Below the pieces are notes generated by a model, which searched no databases, was not told the origin of the DNA, and saw only the letters and a program-made list of their open reading frames with translations. Shown piece after piece: positions 31,343 to 33,983 of a stretch of DNA of 33,983 nucleotides (position 1 is its first letter; every line of letters begins with the position of its first letter). The position numbers were made by a program, and so were the translations under genes. Origin of the DNA: Bacillota bacterium (GTDB taxonomy: Bacteria; Bacillota; Negativicutes; Sporomusales; Sporomusaceae); contig JAEWGR010000128.1 of NCBI GenBank assembly GCA_023388195.1, positions 1 to 33,983 of the forward strand. The letters run 5' to 3'.

Positions 31343-32590
31343 TTATAGCAGTTCCAGTACTTTCTGCAAAGAATCCCGCCTGCCAAAGCCACCGGCTTTA
31401 GTTATTAAATACAATCCGCTGCAGCTGCCGCCAACAGCTTTGCCCACAGGCACACCGGGCAGCAGTTCTCTTTCCAGGTCAATAATGGAAATCCCCAGCA
31501 TATGGCAAATACTGGTTGCCGTGCCGCCGCCGGCTATAACCAGGTTACGCAGACTATGTTTCTCGGCTGTTTCTCTGGCGATCTGACCCAGCAGGGCAGT
31601 TACGGCAGGCCCATGCTTATGAACCTGAACCGACAGGCTTAAGGCATCCATTGTGTTACGGTTCTTCAGCAGGGTATCGGTGGCAACCACCGGAATCCTG
31701 CCACTAGCCAGTGACGCGGCTATGGTTGACATAACGCGAATATATTCCTCCTCCACCCGGCCCTCATAGACAGCAGCAGCGGCAATGTCGATTAATTCCG
31801 TACCGGGGTAAGCCAGGACTTCCGCAATCTGTTCGGATGTAACCTGATTCAACGTGCCGGCAACGATCATTGCTCCTTCCCGCAGACCCAGATGCTCCCG
31901 GTCTACTGCTTTCCAGGCAATTGGCAGATTGCCTGCCAACCCTGCCGACCCCACTGCCAGACAAGGAACAGGCAATTTGTTAATGGCAACCGCAATAATT
32001 CGTAAATCAGCATCGGTTACGGCATCTACTGTAATCAATCTAATACCGGCGGCATGGAGCCCGGCTATTTTCTGGACAAGTTTTTTTTCCCCTTGCCGGA
32101 CATCAGTCAGACCAATAACAGCTACCGGCATGCCGGGAAGCGTTTTCACCACTGACGGGATATAGCAGATAGGAACAGGCACACTGCTGTCTCCCCACTC
32201 TTTAACAAGCTGTAAATAACCATTTTCCACAACCCGGCCATGGACGGGATAAGAAGGGGCGATAACAGCCAGGGACAGCGACAGGGCATCCAGCATTGCC
32301 TGTATCTCTTCGGCAATATTGCCCCGCAGGGTTGAGTCAATTTTTTTGTAAAAGCGCTGAAAACCCAGTTCAAGCAACCTATTTCCTGCTTGATAAACCA
32401 GCTTATAAGCGTCTTCAGTAGAAACAGTCCGTGAATTAGTACTGATTGCTATTACATCGGCGCCTTCTCGCTGGTTCACTAAATCTAATGGATTCAATAC
32501 TACCTGAGTCGAAAAACCAAACTTCCGGAATTGTACCCCGGCATCATTGGCTCCAACCAGGTTATCTGCAATTATTGCCAGCCGTTCCAT
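31343..32590 (-). CDS. Four-carbon acid sugar kinase family protein (DUF1537, OtnK/DtnK-like)
   Basis: An ATP-dependent kinase of the family that phosphorylates C4 sugar acids (D-threonate, D-erythronate, 3-oxotetronate). The 415 residues have an N-terminal substrate domain (about 1-230) starting IIADNLVGANDAGVQF, with KKIDSTLRGN and APSYPVHGRVVENGYL, then a C-terminal nucleotide domain with VAGTLNQVTSEQI, VIAGGGTATSICHMLGI and VPVGKAVGG. The opening IADD(F/L)TGAND motif of the family reads IADNLVGAND here, an Asp to Asn and Thr to Val change near the substrate site. First gene of the operon, ATG with GAGGATGGAG, 38 bp behind a sigma-54 promoter. Confidence 0.9.
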   Translation of the reverse strand: MERLAIIADNLVGANDAGVQFRKFGFSTQVVLNPLDLVNQREGADVIAISTNSRTVSTEDAYKLVYQAGNRLLELGFQRFYKKIDSTLRGNIAEEIQAMLDALSLSLAVIAPSYPVHGRVVENGYLQLVKEWGDSSVPVPICYIPSVVKTLPGMPVAVIGLTDVRQGEKKLVQKIAGLHAAGIRLITVDAVTDADLRIIAVAINKLPVPCLAVGSAGLAGNLPIAWKAVDREHLGLREGAMIVAGTLNQVTSEQIAEVLAYPGTELIDIAAAAVYEGRVEEEYIRVMSTIAASLASGRIPVVATDTLLKNRNTMDALSLSVQVHKHGPAVTALLGQIARETAEKHSLRNLVIAGGGTATSICHMLGISIIDLERELLPGVPVGKAVGGSCSGLYLITKAGGFGRRDSLQKVLELL

Positions 32591-32627
32591 GAACGTATCT
32601 CCATCCTCTTTTCTATAATCTTAATAT

Positions 32628-32644
32628 TGCATTTTTTATGCCAA
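32628..32644 (-). promoter_or_regulatory. Sigma-54 promoter of the sugar-acid cluster
   Basis: On the minus strand TTGGCATAAAAAATGCA places GG and GC 12 bases apart, as in TGGCAYR-N4-TTGCW with T to A at the first -12 base. It lies 38 bp before the kinase start and downstream of a sigma-54 activator gene. Confidence 0.75.
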
Positions 32645-32754
32645 TCTGCTGCGAAAAGCTGCATGTATCCGATTTCGTCAGTATCTGCACGGGTATTTTC
32701 CAAATAGCCTTACTATTTTAAATTATACACATAACTATGATAATTGCAAAATGA

Positions 32755-32791
32755 AAGCCGGATAAAACAGTTTTCCTGTTTTATCCGGCTT
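32755..32791. terminator. Hairpin after the second sigma-54 activator
   Basis: A perfect 16-bp stem AAGCCGGATAAAACAG / CTGTTTTATCCGGCTT with a 5-nt loop is followed on the minus strand by TCATTTT. It starts 12 bp past the activator stop. Its centre is about 137 bp upstream of the sigma-54 promoter, so in DNA it could also be the activator's binding site. Confidence 0.78.
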
Positions 32792-32802
32792 ATTGCTGCA
32801 AA

Positions 32803-33983
32803 TTAATTAGGTTTATTAAAATCACTCAAATTGCAATCTTGTTTTTCATTTTGAAATGTTTTTAGTTTTCGCCAAATCGTTGTTGTACTAATACCTAAAA
32901 CCTTGGCAGTTTGATCCTGATTCCCTGTTTCCCGGAGAACCTGGATGATAATCGCTTTTTCTATTTCTTCCATTGTCCCTTTGGGAACCAGAATAATTCC
33001 CTTGTCCTGCCTGTCGCCCTCAACATCAAGGACCTTGCGGACATCATCGACCGTTACCGTATTGTCCTTTTTCAGAATCCGCAGCCGCTCAACAACCCCC
33101 TCCAGTTCCCTGACATTGCCGGGCCAGTGATAACAGGACAGAATACTCATTGCCTGTGCACCAAACTGCAGCGGCGGTTTCCCCAGTTTAGCCGCAAGTT
33201 TTTTGCCGATACTTGCCACCAGCCAGGGGATATCCTCCTTTCTGGCCGACAAGGGCAGCAGCTTGAGCTGCAGGATACTTAGCCGGTGATACAGGTCGCG
33301 CCGAAACAACCCTTTATCTATGAGTTCAGGTAAGTTTCTGTGCGTGGCGGCAATGATCCCCACATCGACGGGTATCACCTTATCGCTGCCAATCCGCATA
33401 ATCTCCCGCTGCTGTATGACTCTGAGCAGCCGGGCTTGCATACCTAATGATATATCACCGATTTCATCAAGAAAAATGGTTCCCTGATCAGCCTGCTCAA
33501 AAAATCCTTTCTTGCCATTTTTGCGGGCACCGGTAAAAGCTCCGTATTCGTAGCCAAAAAGCTCGCTTTCCAGCAGACTTTCCGGCAGGGCGGCACAGTT
33601 TACGGCCACAAAAGGCCCCTGGCAACGCAGACTGTAATTATGAATACTCTGCGCAATAATCTCCTTACCGGTCCCCGTTTCACCGTTAATTAATATGGTC
33701 GAATCCACACCGGCGTAACTCTTGGCGGCTTCCAAGGCTGACAGCATGGCCGGATTGACGGTAACAAAATCCTCAAAATGGTAACCGGCTTTACAGCCCC
33801 GCTCCCCCTTACCGGCCTTGTCTTTATAGTTGAAGGGGGCTTCGCTGATTGTTAAAACAGCGCCGATTGTGTCTCCACCGATAATCATCGGCACAATCCG
33901 GCAGGCAAAATTGCGTTCTGCCTCATCAGTAAAGGCTGTATTCCGGGTCTGCCCATATCGCAGGGCATCATCAAGATTAACCT
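32803..33983 (-). CDS. Sigma-54-dependent transcriptional activator (5' end cut by window edge)
   Basis: The frame is open from the stop at 32803 to the right edge, so the N-terminus is missing; a GTG at 33894 is only an internal codon. The visible part starts with the tail of a sensor domain (FACRIVPMIIGGDTIGAVLT, GAF or SpoVT-C-like). The AAA+ domain follows with Walker A GETGTGKE, GAFTGARKNGKKGFFEQA, Walker B FLDEIGD and the arginine-finger region, and a C-terminal Fis-type helix-turn-helix (RETGNQDQTAKVLGISTTTIWRKLK). All residues for sigma-54 contact are intact. It lies upstream of, and in line with, the kinase-dehydratase-PanB operon, its likely target. Confidence 0.92.
   Translation of the reverse strand, partial: VNLDDALRYGQTRNTAFTDEAERNFACRIVPMIIGGDTIGAVLTISEAPFNYKDKAGKGERGCKAGYHFEDFVTVNPAMLSALEAAKSYAGVDSTILINGETGTGKEIIAQSIHNYSLRCQGPFVAVNCAALPESLLESELFGYEYGAFTGARKNGKKGFFEQADQGTIFLDEIGDISLGMQARLLRVIQQREIMRIGSDKVIPVDVGIIAATHRNLPELIDKGLFRRDLYHRLSILQLKLLPLSARKEDIPWLVASIGKKLAAKLGKPPLQFGAQAMSILSCYHWPGNVRELEGVVERLRILKKDNTVTVDDVRKVLDVEGDRQDKGIILVPKGTMEEIEKAIIIQVLRETGNQDQTAKVLGISTTTIWRKLKTFQNEKQDCNLSDFNKPN

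Overview
The window looks like chromosome from an anaerobic, diderm (outer-membrane-bearing) Firmicute of the Negativicutes, most plausibly a Sporomusaceae member (Sporomusa/Pelosinus-like). The Firmicute side is shown by strong Shine-Dalgarno sites, frequent GTG/TTG starts, a Rex-type redox repressor and promoters of the TTGACA-17-TATAAT type. The outer membrane is shown by a TonB-dependent receptor and a complete MacA/MacB/TolC-type export operon. Genus assignment is inference. I saw no tRNA, rRNA, CRISPR array, IS element or prophage.

Layout. 1-1961 (-): a TonB-dependent receptor that runs off the left edge. 1962-3784: a regulation-dense block around rex (2582-3283, -), with four promoter/hairpin-terminator units and two Rex-box-like sites. 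3785-4584 (-): a YbjQ-family protein and an orphan RsbW-like anti-sigma factor. 4922-6307 (+): a COG2509 FAD dehydrogenase. 6370-9339: two divergent paralogous ArsB/NhaD-type ion transporters, each with a promoter and a structured leader. 9446-13280 (-): a ferrous-iron operon made of a GGDEF diguanylate cyclase, an HD-GYP phosphodiesterase fused to FeoA, and FeoB, behind a strong promoter with a Fur box abutting the -10. 13466-18374 (-): a 2-hydroxyacid oxidation operon (GlcD-like, GlcF-like, MatC-like permease, TIM-barrel isomerase) read from a sigma-54 promoter and preceded by its probable activator (18587-20455, PrpR type). 20649-21362 (-): an L,D-transpeptidase. 21503-25835 (-): TolC, MacA-like adaptor, ABC ATPase and permease. 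26128-32590 (-): a sugar-acid cluster of a DUF1537 kinase, an IlvD/Edd dehydratase, a divergent PanB-like enzyme, a candidate 29-residue protein, an ACS-family MFS transporter and an SDR dehydrogenase. It sits behind a second sigma-54 promoter, with a second activator (32803 to the right edge) upstream.

How the genes work together. Two points stand out. First, iron import is genetically welded to cyclic-di-GMP: the enzymes that make and break c-di-GMP are translationally coupled to FeoB, and the hydrolase carries the FeoA domain in the same polypeptide. Second, kinase, dehydratase, PanB-like enzyme, carrier and SDR suggest catabolism of a C4 (tetronate-like) or pantoate-like acid. In this reading the dehydratase would make a 4-hydroxy-2-oxoacid and the PanB homologue would run in the cleavage direction, giving a 2-oxoacid and methylene-tetrahydrofolate, which an acetogen could use directly. 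Both metabolic clusters share one regulatory plan: activator gene, long palindromic hairpin, then a sigma-54 promoter about 120-140 bp further on.
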